From contig CAZMNW010000035.1 of assembly GCA_964567755.1 (NCBI GenBank), positions 28,127 through 92,126 of the forward strand: DNA of 64,000 nucleotides, given 5' to 3'. A program made the position numbers and the translations under genes. This document shows positions 1 to 10,737 of the stretch, piece after piece. Source of the DNA: DASRJW01 sp964567755 (GTDB lineage Bacteria; Krumholzibacteriota; Krumholzibacteriia; G020349025). The stretch's first letter is position 1. Each line of letters starts with the position of its first letter. The notes under the pieces were generated by a model. It saw nothing but the letters and a program-made list of their open reading frames with translations. It searched no databases and was not told the origin of the DNA.

Positions 1-270
1 TGTTTTCTGGTCGCGGATCGACTCGTGGCGGGCGACACGCTCTTCGTCCAGGGCTGCGGTCGTGTCGACTTGCCGGGGGGCGACGCCGACGAGATGTACC
101 GCACACTCACGCAGCGTCTCGCCACTCTCGCAGACGAGATCGTGCTGTATCCCGGCCACGATTACGGCGACCAGCCGGCGGCGACGCTCGGCGACACACG
201 GCGCACCAATTACACGCTGCGCATGTCCACTCTGGACGACTGGCGTCGTCTCATGGGTGGCTCGTCCTAG
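1..270 (+). CDS. MBL-fold hydrolase, C-terminal part (5' truncated)
   Basis: The reading frame is open from base 1, so the gene begins upstream of the window; the GTG at 25 is internal. The visible 89 residues contain GDTLF followed by a Gly/Arg-Asp stretch, then LYPGHDYG and a late RRTN motif. These are the last metal-ligand segments (Asp, His) of glyoxalase II-like metallo-beta-lactamase hydrolases, which act on thioesters or persulfides. The metal-binding HxHxDH core lies outside the window, so the substrate cannot be assigned. The next gene starts 19 bp downstream on the same strand. Confidence 0.8.
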   Translation, partial: CFLVADRLVAGDTLFVQGCGRVDLPGGDADEMYRTLTQRLATLADEIVLYPGHDYGDQPAATLGDTRRTNYTLRMSTLDDWRRLMGGSS

Positions 271-289
271 TGATTGATTCGGAGACATC

Positions 290-1903
290 TTGGACGCAGT
301 TTCTCTCGCACGCTGGGTCGAGAAGCACGGCGCGCGTCTCGCCGGCGCCGTCGTGCAGCGCGTGGTTTGCGTCGGCGACGGGATCATCCTGGATTTGCGC
401 CTGGCCCACGCCCCGGTCGAGGTCGGCCTGTTGGCTGCCTCTGGCGCCGCCTGGGCTACCTGTCTCCAGGACAAGCCGCGCGACCTTCTGCACGGCGAGT
501 TCGCCACACACCACCCTGCCTTCATCGCCCCCGCACCAGCCGACCTCGCACTCCGCCTTGCCGATGCCACTTGTCTCGACGCGCTGCGCGCCTGGCTCGT
601 GCGCCCGGCACCGGCAGCGCCGACCTGGCAGCAGCTGCAAGCGGCGACATTGCGCACGCTGCGGACGTTGCCGGACGATCGCCGGTTGTGGCTCGAGTTC
701 GAGCGCGTCGACGTGGCGACGACGATGCGGTTCACGCTCGTGGCCGAGCTGTTCGATCGTTCCGGGAACTTCATCTTGAATTGCAACGGCGTCGAGATCG
801 CCAACTGGCGCGGGCGAAGACCGGCGCCGGACTTGAGCGTTCCACAATCACGCGTGCTGCCGCAGGTCGATCCGGCCGCGGAAGCGCCGGGGGCCGCGCC
901 CGAGCCACGCAATCCGACGCACCAGTCTCTCGCCGCGGAAGCGTACATTGCGCTCGCGGCTGCGTCAGCAGCCGCTCTGGAGCGAGCGCATCGGCAGGTA
1001 CTGCAACGCGATGCCAAACGCCTGCAAAAGCTCATCGACAAACTCGCGGCCGAAGCGCGCGAAGCCACGCGCGCCGAAACCTGGAGACATCATGCCGAAT
1101 TGCTGAGCGCCAACCTCCATCAGGTGCGCCGCGGACAGGAATCCATCGAGCTCGAGGACCTGTACGCGCCAGGCACGCGCATCACGATCGCGCTCGATCC
1201 GCGACTCGCCCCGCACGAGAACGTGGCGCTGCTGTTCAAGCGGGCGCGGCGCGGCGCCCGCGGCCAGGTGGCCATCGCGTCGCGCCTGCAGGCGGCGCGC
1301 GCCGCGTTGCAAGAGCTCGACACGCCGCTCGCATCCGCGACCGCGAGCGCAGCGGCTGCCGACTGGCCGCGCGTGCTCGAGTGGGCTGCCAACATGTGGA
1401 AGGAATCCTTGTCCAACGCCCTGGTTCGGGCCGATGCGCGCACGTTGTGGACTCCCGGCGGTCCGGTGTGGCAGAAGTCCGCGGCAGCGACCGAAGTTTC
1501 GCAGCGCGAACAACGCGGTCCGGGCCGATCCTTCCTTTTGCCGGGGAACTGGGAGGTCCGTGTCGGGCGCAACAACGCCGATAACGACGAACTCACCCAT
1601 CGCTTCGCGCATGCGGACGACGTCTGGTTGCACGCGAGCGGTGTTCCCGGTTCGCATGTCGTGCTCCGCATGCATGGACGCAAGGACAATCCGCCACGCG
1701 ACATCCTGGAAGCAGCGGCCGCCATTGCGGCGCGTTACAGTCAAGCCAAGCACGCGCGCACCGTGCCGGTGCTGTGGACCCGCAAGCGTTACGTGCGCAA
1801 GCCGCGTGGGAGTGCGCAAGGATTAGCCACTTGCACGCACGAAAAAACGCTGTTCGTTCGACCTGGTCTGCCGGAAGCGACCACGGAAGACGAGTCCTCT
1901 TGA
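290..1903 (+). CDS. rqcH: NFACT-family protein, RqcH/Rqc2-like (ribosome quality control)
   Basis: A 537-residue protein, close to the usual length of bacterial RqcH. The N-terminal NFACT-N (FbpA-like) domain spans roughly residues 1-215 and carries the Asp-Arg pair (about 130-131) before a conserved Phe-rich strand. A coiled-coil region with basic patches follows (about 215-350). The C-terminal NFACT-R (DUF814) domain (about 410-510) has the pattern D-x-W-x-H-A, GSHVVLR and a KRKYVRKP-like basic end. The family binds obstructed 50S subunits carrying peptidyl-tRNA and adds C-terminal alanine tails for degradation; older names call it fibronectin-binding protein. The start is TTG at 290, chosen because GGAG lies 5 nt upstream and the N-terminus fits the family. 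It is probably co-transcribed with the preceding hydrolase and the following Nudix gene (23 bp gap). Confidence 0.85.
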   Translation: MDAVSLARWVEKHGARLAGAVVQRVVCVGDGIILDLRLAHAPVEVGLLAASGAAWATCLQDKPRDLLHGEFATHHPAFIAPAPADLALRLADATCLDALRAWLVRPAPAAPTWQQLQAATLRTLRTLPDDRRLWLEFERVDVATTMRFTLVAELFDRSGNFILNCNGVEIANWRGRRPAPDLSVPQSRVLPQVDPAAEAPGAAPEPRNPTHQSLAAEAYIALAAASAAALERAHRQVLQRDAKRLQKLIDKLAAEAREATRAETWRHHAELLSANLHQVRRGQESIELEDLYAPGTRITIALDPRLAPHENVALLFKRARRGARGQVAIASRLQAARAALQELDTPLASATASAAAADWPRVLEWAANMWKESLSNALVRADARTLWTPGGPVWQKSAAATEVSQREQRGPGRSFLLPGNWEVRVGRNNADNDELTHRFAHADDVWLHASGVPGSHVVLRMHGRKDNPPRDILEAAAAIAARYSQAKHARTVPVLWTRKRYVRKPRGSAQGLATCTHEKTLFVRPGLPEATTEDESS

Positions 1904-1926
1904 CTTCCATTGCGATTGGAGAGTCG

Positions 1927-2448
1927 ATGCCAGAAGTAAAGATCGAAGAGATCTACCGTGGGCGCGTCGTGCACTTGGTGCGGGAGTCCTTCGCGCTGCC
2001 CAACGGCCACCCCGTGCAGCTCGAGATGGTGCGCCATCCCGGGGCCGCGGCCATCGTGCCCATCGATGCCAAGGGCAATGTGCTGCTCATTCGCCAGTAC
2101 CGGCACGCCGCTGGGGGCTTTATCTACGAGGTGCCCGCGGGAACGTTGCAGGCTGGCGAGGATCCGGAGCGCTGTGCGGCGCGCGAGCTCACCGAGGAGG
2201 CGGGCGTCCGCGCCGGCCGTCTCGAACTGCTCGGCAGCATCTTCACCACGCCGGGGTTCACCGACGAAGTCATCCATCTGTACCTGGCGCGCGATCTCGA
2301 GCCCGCATCGCAGGCGTTGGACGCCGATGAGCTGCTCACCGTCGAGCCCGTCCCGTTGTCGCGCGCCATCGAGATGTGCACGCTTGGCGAGCTGCGCGAC
2401 GCCAAATCCATCTGCGCTCTGCTGCTCGCCGAACGCCGCCTGCGCTGA
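1927..2448 (+). CDS. Nudix hydrolase, ADP-ribose pyrophosphatase type
   Basis: A 173-residue protein with a complete Nudix box (G-x5-E-x7-REL-x-EEAG-V) beginning at about residue 71. The order IRQYRHA, then EVPAGTL, then the box and TTPGFTDE matches ADP-ribose/sugar-nucleotide pyrophosphatases that cleave ADP-ribose to AMP and ribose 5-phosphate. The frame is open further upstream, but the ATG at 1927 is preceded by GGAGAG and starts the conserved fold; a start at 1774 would put over 50 unrelated residues in front. It is 23 bp downstream of the RqcH-like gene, consistent with one operon. Substrate specificity within the family is inferred only. Confidence 0.88.
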   Translation: MPEVKIEEIYRGRVVHLVRESFALPNGHPVQLEMVRHPGAAAIVPIDAKGNVLLIRQYRHAAGGFIYEVPAGTLQAGEDPERCAARELTEEAGVRAGRLELLGSIFTTPGFTDEVIHLYLARDLEPASQALDADELLTVEPVPLSRAIEMCTLGELRDAKSICALLLAERRLR

Positions 2449-2525
2449 CGTGCGCCCGGCAGACGCGGCTCTTGGGGTTTGACGGGTGAGGTGCCGCGGG
2501 AACCCATGTTCCTGCATGATCGGCA

Positions 2526-4550
2526 TCACTCGTCCACGTCGATCTTTCCGACTCCGAAGAGATAGCGATCGAAGAACGCGGCGTGGTCTTGCTTGGTGAT
2601 GAAATTCGTGATGCCGATGAAATCCCGCGTCGTCGCCGGTTTGAACGAGAACGACCGCAGGTAGCTCTTGAGGATCGTGAAGAAGGTGTTGTCGCCCACT
2701 GCATGGCGTAACGCATGCAGCATCAGCGGCCCCTTCCCGTACAACAGATTGTATCGATGCTTGCTTGCGTCTTCGCCGCAGAGCTGGTTGGCAAGGTAGA
2801 TCGTGCCCCTGTCTGCAGAGTCCTTGGCCAAGCTCTTCCAGTCACGGAACGCCGCGTCGAATTCGTCCTCCCCTTTCATGCGGCCGAGGGCGAAGGCCGA
2901 GTAGTACTCGGCGATGGATTCGGACAGCCACTGATCCTCGAGTTCGCCGAGCTTGGCAACGTGCCCCCACCAGGCGTGGGCTACCTCGTGCGCCAGTCGC
3001 CGATTGATCCCTTGGACATAGAGGCCCGCGACCTCCTCCAGCTGCACCCGGGCGAATGCCTCGCGTGAGATGAGGACCACGCCCGCTGGCCCGATGCCCC
3101 AGCCGAAGTCATTGACCTCCACGATATTGAGTTCGTGGAAGGGGTACTCACCCATGAGCGGAACGTAGAATTGGATGAGCCCCAAGGCGAGTCCGGCGAT
3201 TTGCCGCATCCGATCTTCGTCGCGCGCCACATACGTCGAGACTCGTACCGTGAGGCTTTCGCGTTCCACGGTGTACGTGGAATACCTGCCCGCGCGGACA
3301 AACGCGTATTGGATTGGTCTGGATTCGCGGAACTCGGCGCAGGCGTATTCTCCTTCCTCCCAGCGCCGTTCGGTACGCCCGCAGCTGAATGCGACAAAGG
3401 GCTTGCGCACTTTACACGTCGCGTGGTACGTGAACGCTTCCAGGTTTTTTCTCTGGGGATTCGGGTACCAGGAATCCATCAACTCCCAACAGCTGACACT
3501 GCCAGGCCGCAGGAGGACGTCGCCCGCGAGTTGGAATCCAACCTCGATCCTGCTGCCCGCGGGCATCCGTTGTGGCAGCTCGACGACCAACTCTCCGTGG
3601 CGATGAAGGAAGGGAAGCTGGTTTCCTTCGACATTCGCGAGGCTCGCGATCTCGTAAAGCTTGACCGCTGGCTTCCCGGCCTCGCTCGTCTCGGCGATCA
3701 TGCGATTGTCGAGCCAGAACTCGAGCGCGCGCAGGGGAACGTCGATCTCGAGGATCTCGCGAACCTCGACCTCGGCTCGCTCGCCGTCTGGGTTGACGAG
3801 GGTCACGTCGAGTCCGACGAGCCGGAAGCGTCGCGGGCGAGATTGCAGCCGCTGGCGCGCGATGGGTTGTATGCAGAGGAAGTCGGGGTCGCGCACAACG
3901 TCGAGGTCGCTCTCCCTCTTGCGCATGCATGCCAGGCTCTCGTCATCGTCACGGAGGTTGTCGCGCACATGGACGAGGTCGTGCCGTTCCGCGCCAATTT
4001 CGGTGACTTCCACTGGCTCGAGCGGCGGGTCGGTCATCGCCTGGGGGAGAAGGCTTCCGAAGCGCCCGCCGAGGTCCGTGGCCCGGCGTTCGAGGTGCTG
4101 TTGGAACGTGGCCACGATGTCGGCCTGGGGCTCGCCCTGCATCCACCGCGAATCCTTCACCAGTGTGTCGGCACCGGCGGAGAGCAAGACGAGTGCGGTG
4201 TGCAGCCTGTCGCTGATCGCTCCATCCGCACCCACCTCGTAGGCGGTCGCGTGCTTCACGTTCGTGAGCCAGGTCGCCGCCAGAATGGGGTCCTTCACCG
4301 TGTAGCGGAAACTCCCTGAGCCAGCGAAGAAGGCGCCAACCACGCGCCCGCATGCACGCACCGGAACCAACCAGCCGTCGTCGAGAACGAGTTCCAGTTG
4401 GCCGTAAACGAGTCGCCGGTCGTGTACGACGATGCCGGCGCCGCTGATCGCCGGCCGCTCGAAGGCGTCGGCCCATTCCACGAGCGAAGCCGCTGTCGCG
4501 GCCGGCGGCGAAAGAATCATGACAGCCGCCAGCACGCCGTGCGCCCGCAT
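2526..4550 (-). CDS. Secreted M1-type (gluzincin) metallopeptidase-like protein
   Basis: A 674-residue protein with an N-terminal signal peptide ending near residue 21 (PPAATA). The zinc site is clear: HEVAH at 521-525 followed by Glu544, the HExxH-x18-E arrangement of M1 aminopeptidases, with WWGH directly after. A downstream YGKGPLMLHAL segment matches the substrate-proximal Tyr helix of M1 enzymes. The canonical exopeptidase GAMEN motif is not present; at the matching place (about 480-492) there is FGWGIGPAG, so typical aminopeptidase binding of the N-terminal amine is not assured. Residues 20-430 would be the N-terminal beta domains. It lies on the minus strand 102 bp downstream of the large hydrolase gene. 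Confidence 0.8.
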   Translation of the reverse strand: MRAHGVLAAVMILSPPAATAASLVEWADAFERPAISGAGIVVHDRRLVYGQLELVLDDGWLVPVRACGRVVGAFFAGSGSFRYTVKDPILAATWLTNVKHATAYEVGADGAISDRLHTALVLLSAGADTLVKDSRWMQGEPQADIVATFQQHLERRATDLGGRFGSLLPQAMTDPPLEPVEVTEIGAERHDLVHVRDNLRDDDESLACMRKRESDLDVVRDPDFLCIQPIARQRLQSRPRRFRLVGLDVTLVNPDGERAEVEVREILEIDVPLRALEFWLDNRMIAETSEAGKPAVKLYEIASLANVEGNQLPFLHRHGELVVELPQRMPAGSRIEVGFQLAGDVLLRPGSVSCWELMDSWYPNPQRKNLEAFTYHATCKVRKPFVAFSCGRTERRWEEGEYACAEFRESRPIQYAFVRAGRYSTYTVERESLTVRVSTYVARDEDRMRQIAGLALGLIQFYVPLMGEYPFHELNIVEVNDFGWGIGPAGVVLISREAFARVQLEEVAGLYVQGINRRLAHEVAHAWWGHVAKLGELEDQWLSESIAEYYSAFALGRMKGEDEFDAAFRDWKSLAKDSADRGTIYLANQLCGEDASKHRYNLLYGKGPLMLHALRHAVGDNTFFTILKSYLRSFSFKPATTRDFIGITNFITKQDHAAFFDRYLFGVGKIDVDE

Positions 4551-4652
4551 TCGCTCGACTCCGGTCCGTGAAATTAAAGCTCGAACATTGCGCGCAGCCT
4601 AGCGGGAGCCCGGCATCCTGTAAACGCTCAATTCCTGGCGCTGGTCCGTGTG

Positions 4653-7502
4653 TCAGCGTGAATCGCCGGGCGGACTGCCGGAGCGTGTGCTGCCGAAGCC
4701 GCGGAAATGTCCGATGGCCAGCACCTGGCGCTGGTCGTTGACCACGATGTAATCGGCGCCGAGCTTGAGCGGCGAGCGCGCGAAGCCGCCGAGACGATCG
4801 ACCATCCCCGACGCGATGACGAGCGTGCGGCCCTCGACGGTCGGATGCCCGACGGCGAACAGAATGCCCGCATCGCGAAAATTCCACGACTTGCCGTCAA
4901 CGGTGAATGTATCGCCGTCGTAGCGCACCGGCAGCTGCGGCGCCACGGCCTCCAGCACGCGATTCGTGCGTGGATCCCCCACGAGCACCAGGTTCGTCGT
5001 CGACTGCAACGTGGCGTCGACGCGATTGTCGGCCAGAACGCGCGCCTTGCCGGCGAACAGCGCCGCCCATTCCAAGGCGAAGTGCTCGGCCGCGCGCGCA
5101 TCGGCTTCGGGCCCGGTGACGGGGCGCAGCGCCGTCGAGTCAATGCCGGCGATGAGCGCGGCGCCCGGCAAGGCGCGCGTGCCATGCACAACCGCAAAAG
5201 GCGCGCGCGAGAACACGGTGGCAATCGGGCCGCCGGTGCCACCGAACCAGGCCGGTTCCCGCGCGCTCGGCGTCTCGCTCTTGTGCGCCGCCATGAAATC
5301 CAGGTTCTGCGCCAGCTGGCGCGCGAACAGCACGCGACCCGGCTCGGCCGTGGGTGCAATGTCCACCTCGTGCGCAAGGCCGTATTCATGCAAGCGGTCC
5401 GCCATGACGCGTGCGTGCACCACCGAGATCACCGGGTCTTGATCGGCGTGCACGATGCGGTAGGCGGTGTGCACGGCGGGCCGCAGCAGTCGCGCCGGAT
5501 TCATCGTCTCGTAGTAGAACAGCTCTTCCGGCGCGTAAGCCAATGCCTGGAACAGACCGGGTTGATCCATGTCTCCATACCCCGAGACGATGGCCGCCGC
5601 GGCGAAGAGATTCGCGTGCCGCACACTCAGCAACCATGCGCCAGACGCACCCATGCCGAAGCCGGTGACATACACACGCGTCGCATCGACCGGCAGGTCC
5701 TGCAGCGACTGCTGCAGGATGTCGACCACGTCGCGCTCACCCGCCAACTGAAACCCGAGGTTGCCGCGCGCATACGGGCTGAGCGCGACCCATCCGCGCG
5801 CATCCACCGCTGCCAGCAGCGCCCGGTCGAAGGGCGCCATCTCGTCCTCGTCGACATCGTGCAACACGACGAGCAGCGGCACGGGCGTGGAGGCGGCGGC
5901 AGCCGCGCGCGACAGGTGCACGGCGTACGGCTGCACGCTGGCATCGGCCTCGGCGCGGTGACCGCGCAGAAACGGGACCCCGACCGGGAAGTTGCGCGTG
6001 CTGCGTTTCGGCCAGAGCGCCGCGAGCAGACGCTCGTGCTCGGCACGATCCCGCGGCTGCAGTACCAGGTCTCGCAGCACTTGTGACTCGATCAGCTGGT
6101 TCTCGAACGCCGCCCAGGCGGATGCACGCGACGCCAGAATGCCGCGATCGGTATGGCGCGCCTCTCTCCACTCGCCGAGCCATTCCATTCTGTCGCCGAC
6201 CTTTTGCAGGCGGGCAGCGACATCGGCGGCGCGCGGGAACACGTGCTGCGACGCCGCGTTGTCGTCGATTTCGTCGGCTCCACGCGCGAGACTCGCGGCG
6301 GTCGGCGCCAGATGCAGGACTTCATGGCGAGAGGCCGGCGCACCCGGGACGCCGAGGTCGATCTCCACGCGACGATCACGTGGCCATGGCGTGCGCGCGA
6401 CGAGTGCGGCATGGTAACGCAGCAGTGCCGGCGTTTGCGCCACCTCGACGCGCAACGCCTTCTTGCCATGTTCCCCGACTTCGAGCACGGCCGGAGCGGC
6501 CGCGTGCCCCCAGCGTAACAATGACCACTCGCACGGCACACCGGGCTCGATGTGACGGCTGCCGAGAGAGGCGATCCAAGTTCCCGCCGGCGGCCCGTCG
6601 CCATAGAGAAGCCGCGCCCACCCCGCTACCCATCCCGACTTGCGGTCGACCGTTCCCGGACGCGTCATCCACGCCAGTAGTTTTTCGCTGTGGGGGTCGA
6701 CATCTTCGATGAGCACGTTGACGAGGAGCGACGCCTCATCGTGCGGCAAAGCCGGGAAGAGCACGCCCCATGGGACCAACAGCTCGAATTCGACGCTGCC
6801 GCTCGGGCCGGGCCGTTGCTGCACCGTCGCAGCACCGCGCGCGCCGAGAGCCTGGGAATCGAAGAGCACCACGCGGCGATTGTGCATGCGCGTCCACGCT
6901 TCGAGACGACCATCGGCCCAAATGCGCAGCGCACGTTCGCCACCACGCCAGTAGCGTTGCACGACTGACGAGCTGGTGCCGACGTAGAGCAGAACACTCT
7001 CGATGCGGCGCGGATCGGAACTTCCGGTGGTGAGTGAGTCATCGTGCAATCGGGCACCGAGGACGAGACCTTGCGTCGTCCACAGCAAGGCGAAATCGAG
7101 CGCTGCGTCACCGGCAGCGTGCAACGTGCCGCGGACACGCGTGCTCGCGCCACGCAGATCGTGCCAACGCACGACCGGCCAGTCGGCCACTCTTCCATCG
7201 ATCACGGGAAGATCGGCGGCGAAACTCGCCTGCAGCTTCGGGCGACCGGCGTCGGGGAGAGAGTCGAGAGGGAAACCCCGAAACGTGCGCGGATCGTCCG
7301 TGGCGAGAAAAGGCGGTGGCAGCAGGTTCGAATCCCAGGCCTTGACCTCGAGGCGCGGCGATGTGTCCGGTTTCTCGCTCGCCGCCACCCGCACATCGCC
7401 GTGTAGAATCGCGCCCAGCAGACCGGTCCAAACTGCGACGCAGAGGCCTATGCGGAAGATTCTGCCGAGGATGCGTAGCGGAAAAGAGGCGCTGCGTTTC
7501 AT
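4653..7502 (-). CDS. Large secreted alpha/beta hydrolase with N-terminal CBM9-like domain
   Basis: A 949-residue protein with a signal peptide (hydrophobic stretch about 17-35). Residues about 90-290 have the pattern of a family 9 carbohydrate-binding-like module (DGRVADW near the start, followed by LGARLHDDS). The middle (about 560-760) is an alpha/beta-hydrolase fold: GFGMGASGAW supplies a G-x-S-x-G nucleophile elbow, and ADQDPVISVVHA looks like the Asp region of the triad. This resembles secreted esterases or prolyl-oligopeptidase-like peptidases. The C-terminal about 180 residues (GDPRTN, DYIVVND) form an additional domain that I cannot name. The ATG lies only 9 bp after the argH stop, so it could be read from the arg operon, but nothing in the sequence links it to arginine synthesis. 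Confidence 0.7.
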   Translation of the reverse strand: MKRSASFPLRILGRIFRIGLCVAVWTGLLGAILHGDVRVAASEKPDTSPRLEVKAWDSNLLPPPFLATDDPRTFRGFPLDSLPDAGRPKLQASFAADLPVIDGRVADWPVVRWHDLRGASTRVRGTLHAAGDAALDFALLWTTQGLVLGARLHDDSLTTGSSDPRRIESVLLYVGTSSSVVQRYWRGGERALRIWADGRLEAWTRMHNRRVVLFDSQALGARGAATVQQRPGPSGSVEFELLVPWGVLFPALPHDEASLLVNVLIEDVDPHSEKLLAWMTRPGTVDRKSGWVAGWARLLYGDGPPAGTWIASLGSRHIEPGVPCEWSLLRWGHAAAPAVLEVGEHGKKALRVEVAQTPALLRYHAALVARTPWPRDRRVEIDLGVPGAPASRHEVLHLAPTAASLARGADEIDDNAASQHVFPRAADVAARLQKVGDRMEWLGEWREARHTDRGILASRASAWAAFENQLIESQVLRDLVLQPRDRAEHERLLAALWPKRSTRNFPVGVPFLRGHRAEADASVQPYAVHLSRAAAAASTPVPLLVVLHDVDEDEMAPFDRALLAAVDARGWVALSPYARGNLGFQLAGERDVVDILQQSLQDLPVDATRVYVTGFGMGASGAWLLSVRHANLFAAAAIVSGYGDMDQPGLFQALAYAPEELFYYETMNPARLLRPAVHTAYRIVHADQDPVISVVHARVMADRLHEYGLAHEVDIAPTAEPGRVLFARQLAQNLDFMAAHKSETPSAREPAWFGGTGGPIATVFSRAPFAVVHGTRALPGAALIAGIDSTALRPVTGPEADARAAEHFALEWAALFAGKARVLADNRVDATLQSTTNLVLVGDPRTNRVLEAVAPQLPVRYDGDTFTVDGKSWNFRDAGILFAVGHPTVEGRTLVIASGMVDRLGGFARSPLKLGADYIVVNDQRQVLAIGHFRGFGSTRSGSPPGDSR

Positions 7503-7511
7503 CCTCTCAAT

Positions 7512-8878
7512 TTAGACCCAGGAGCGCGCCGCCACCAGCGCCCGCGCGACCTCGTCGGGGTGGGTCGACCCCAAGGTGCGCTTGGCCGCGAGGCTGCCGT
7601 GCGGGGTGAGGGCGGCGCGGTCCATTTCGGCCAAGCCCGCTTGCAGCAGCTCGTCCGTGGTGGCGGCCTCGAGGCCGCGCCCGTCGGCCTCGCATGCGGC
7701 CACCAGTCGCCCCACTCTCTCATGGGCGCGGCGAAACGGCACGCCGCGACGCACGAGCTCCTCCGCCAAGTCCGTCGCCAACGAGAAGTCCGGTCCGACA
7801 GCGCGAGCGGCATGGAAGCGCGCGCCGGCCAGCATTCCCGCCAACATGCGGGCGCAATCGCGCGTCGTATCCGCGACGTCGAACAAGGCTTCCTTGTCCT
7901 CCTGCAGGTCACGGTTGTAGGCCAGCGGCAGCCCTTTCAGCAGCTCGTGCAGTGCGAACAACCGGGCGTGGACGCGAGCCGTCTTGCCGCGCACGAGCTC
8001 CGCTCCGTCCGGGTTGCGTTTCTGCGGCAACATCGACGACCCCGTGCACCAGGCGTCGCCGAGCGTCACCATGCCGAATTCGGGCGTCGACCACAGCACC
8101 AACTCTTCCGCCAGGCGCGAGAAGTGCGTCATGACCAGCGCACAGGCGCTGGCGAACTCGATGGCCCAATCGCGATCGGACACGGCATCGATGGAATGGA
8201 TGGCGACGCGGGCGAACCCGAGCCGGCGCGCCGTGGCCTCGCGATCGAGAGGGAGGGTCGAACCAGCGCAGGCGCCGGCACCGAGCGGCGAACGATCGGC
8301 GCGGCGTGCGGCGTCGGCGAGGCGCTCGAGATCGCGGCGCAACGCCTCCACGTGTGCCAGCAGATGATGCGCCAGCGACACGGGTTGCGCACGCTGCAGG
8401 TGCGTATAAGCGTAGATCACCGTGTCGCGATGCACCTCGGCCTGATCGACGAGCGCGCGCGCGACGCCGCGCACGGACGAAACGACCTCTGCCGACGCAT
8501 CACGCAACCACAACAGCACGTCGGTTGCGACTTGGTCGTTGCGGCTGCGACCCGCGTGCAATCGTCGCGCCGCATCGCCGCACAACTCGACGAGGCGGTT
8601 TTCGACCGCCGTATGAATGTCTTCTGGCAGCTCCGCCACCGTGGCCGGATCCGGCGGAAAGGTCCCGTCGTCGATCTCGGCTTCGAGCTTGGCCATTGCA
8701 TCCAGCAGGCTCTGTCGATCGGGCGCGGGCAAGAGCCCGGCGTCTGCAAGCGCGTCTGCATGCGCGCGACTGCAGGCGAGATCCTGGCGCACCAGCCGAC
8801 GATCGACAGACAACGAAGAGGAGAACCGGCGCAGATCGAGGTCGAGTGCGGCTCGGAAGCGTCCTCCCCATAGATCGC

Positions 8879-8882
<4 letters not shown>
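7512..8882 (-). CDS. argH: Argininosuccinate lyase
   Basis: A 456-residue enzyme that splits argininosuccinate into arginine and fumarate, the last step of arginine synthesis. The superfamily signature GSSMLPQKRNPD is at 281-292 and contains the catalytic serine. HAGRSRNDQ is at 109-117, and THLQRAQP near 160 carries the catalytic His. Length and motif order are normal for ArgH. The start is GTG at 8882, overlapping the argG stop by four bases (GTGA), which argues for translational coupling. It is the last biosynthetic gene of the operon. Confidence 0.97.
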
Positions 8883-10246
<1,364 letters not shown>

Positions 10247-10263
10247 CATCCCCTCCTTCTCTG

Positions 10264-10737
10264 TCATTCCAACTGCAACAGGGCGGCCAAATCGCGCTTC
10301 AATCGCGCCGTGGATTTGACGCTGCGCGGCACCACCAGAATCGTGTCGTCACCGGCGAGCGTCGCCAACACATCCGTCAACTGTTGGCCATCGAGCCACA
10401 CGGCGACTCCTTGGGCCCGGCCGGTGAGGGTGCGAATGACAATCGCCATCTCGTTGGACTCGATTCCGGTGACCTCGACGGCGGCGACGTTGTGCATGCG
10501 CGCGGGCGCCGCCGGCGTCGACACCGCTTCCATATCGGGCAGCGCGTAGCGATATCCACTCGCCGTCGGGACACACGGGACCCGAAGTTCCTTGAGATCC
10601 CGCGACAGCGTGGCTTGTGTGACACGGAAGCCACGCCGTCGCAAAGCGCGACGCAGGTCTTCCTGGTTGTGAATGACTTCTTCGCGCAGCACCGCGATCA
10701 GCTCCGACTGCCGTCGCACCTTGTTGATTGCGCTCAC
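10264..10737 (-). CDS. argR: Arginine repressor ArgR
   Basis: A 157-residue transcription regulator. The N-terminal winged helix includes QATLSRDLKEL, the DNA-recognition signature with its Ser-Arg pair. The C-terminal oligomerisation domain ends in TLAGDDTILVV; the GDD motif contains the Asp residues that bind L-arginine in hexameric ArgR. The start is GTG at 10737, overlapping the argB-argD stop by four bases. Being encoded within the operon it is expected to control, it probably autoregulates through the ARG-box-like inverted repeat upstream of argC. Confidence 0.95.
   Translation of the reverse strand: MSAINKVRRQSELIAVLREEVIHNQEDLRRALRRRGFRVTQATLSRDLKELRVPCVPTASGYRYALPDMEAVSTPAAPARMHNVAAVEVTGIESNEMAIVIRTLTGRAQGVAVWLDGQQLTDVLATLAGDDTILVVPRSVKSTARLKRDLAALLQLE

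Noticed and set aside
7326..7340. tRNA T-arm-like string GGTTCGAATCC on the plus strand
   Set aside because: It lies inside the signal/N-terminal coding region of the secreted hydrolase, and no acceptor, D or anticodon stems can be folded around it.
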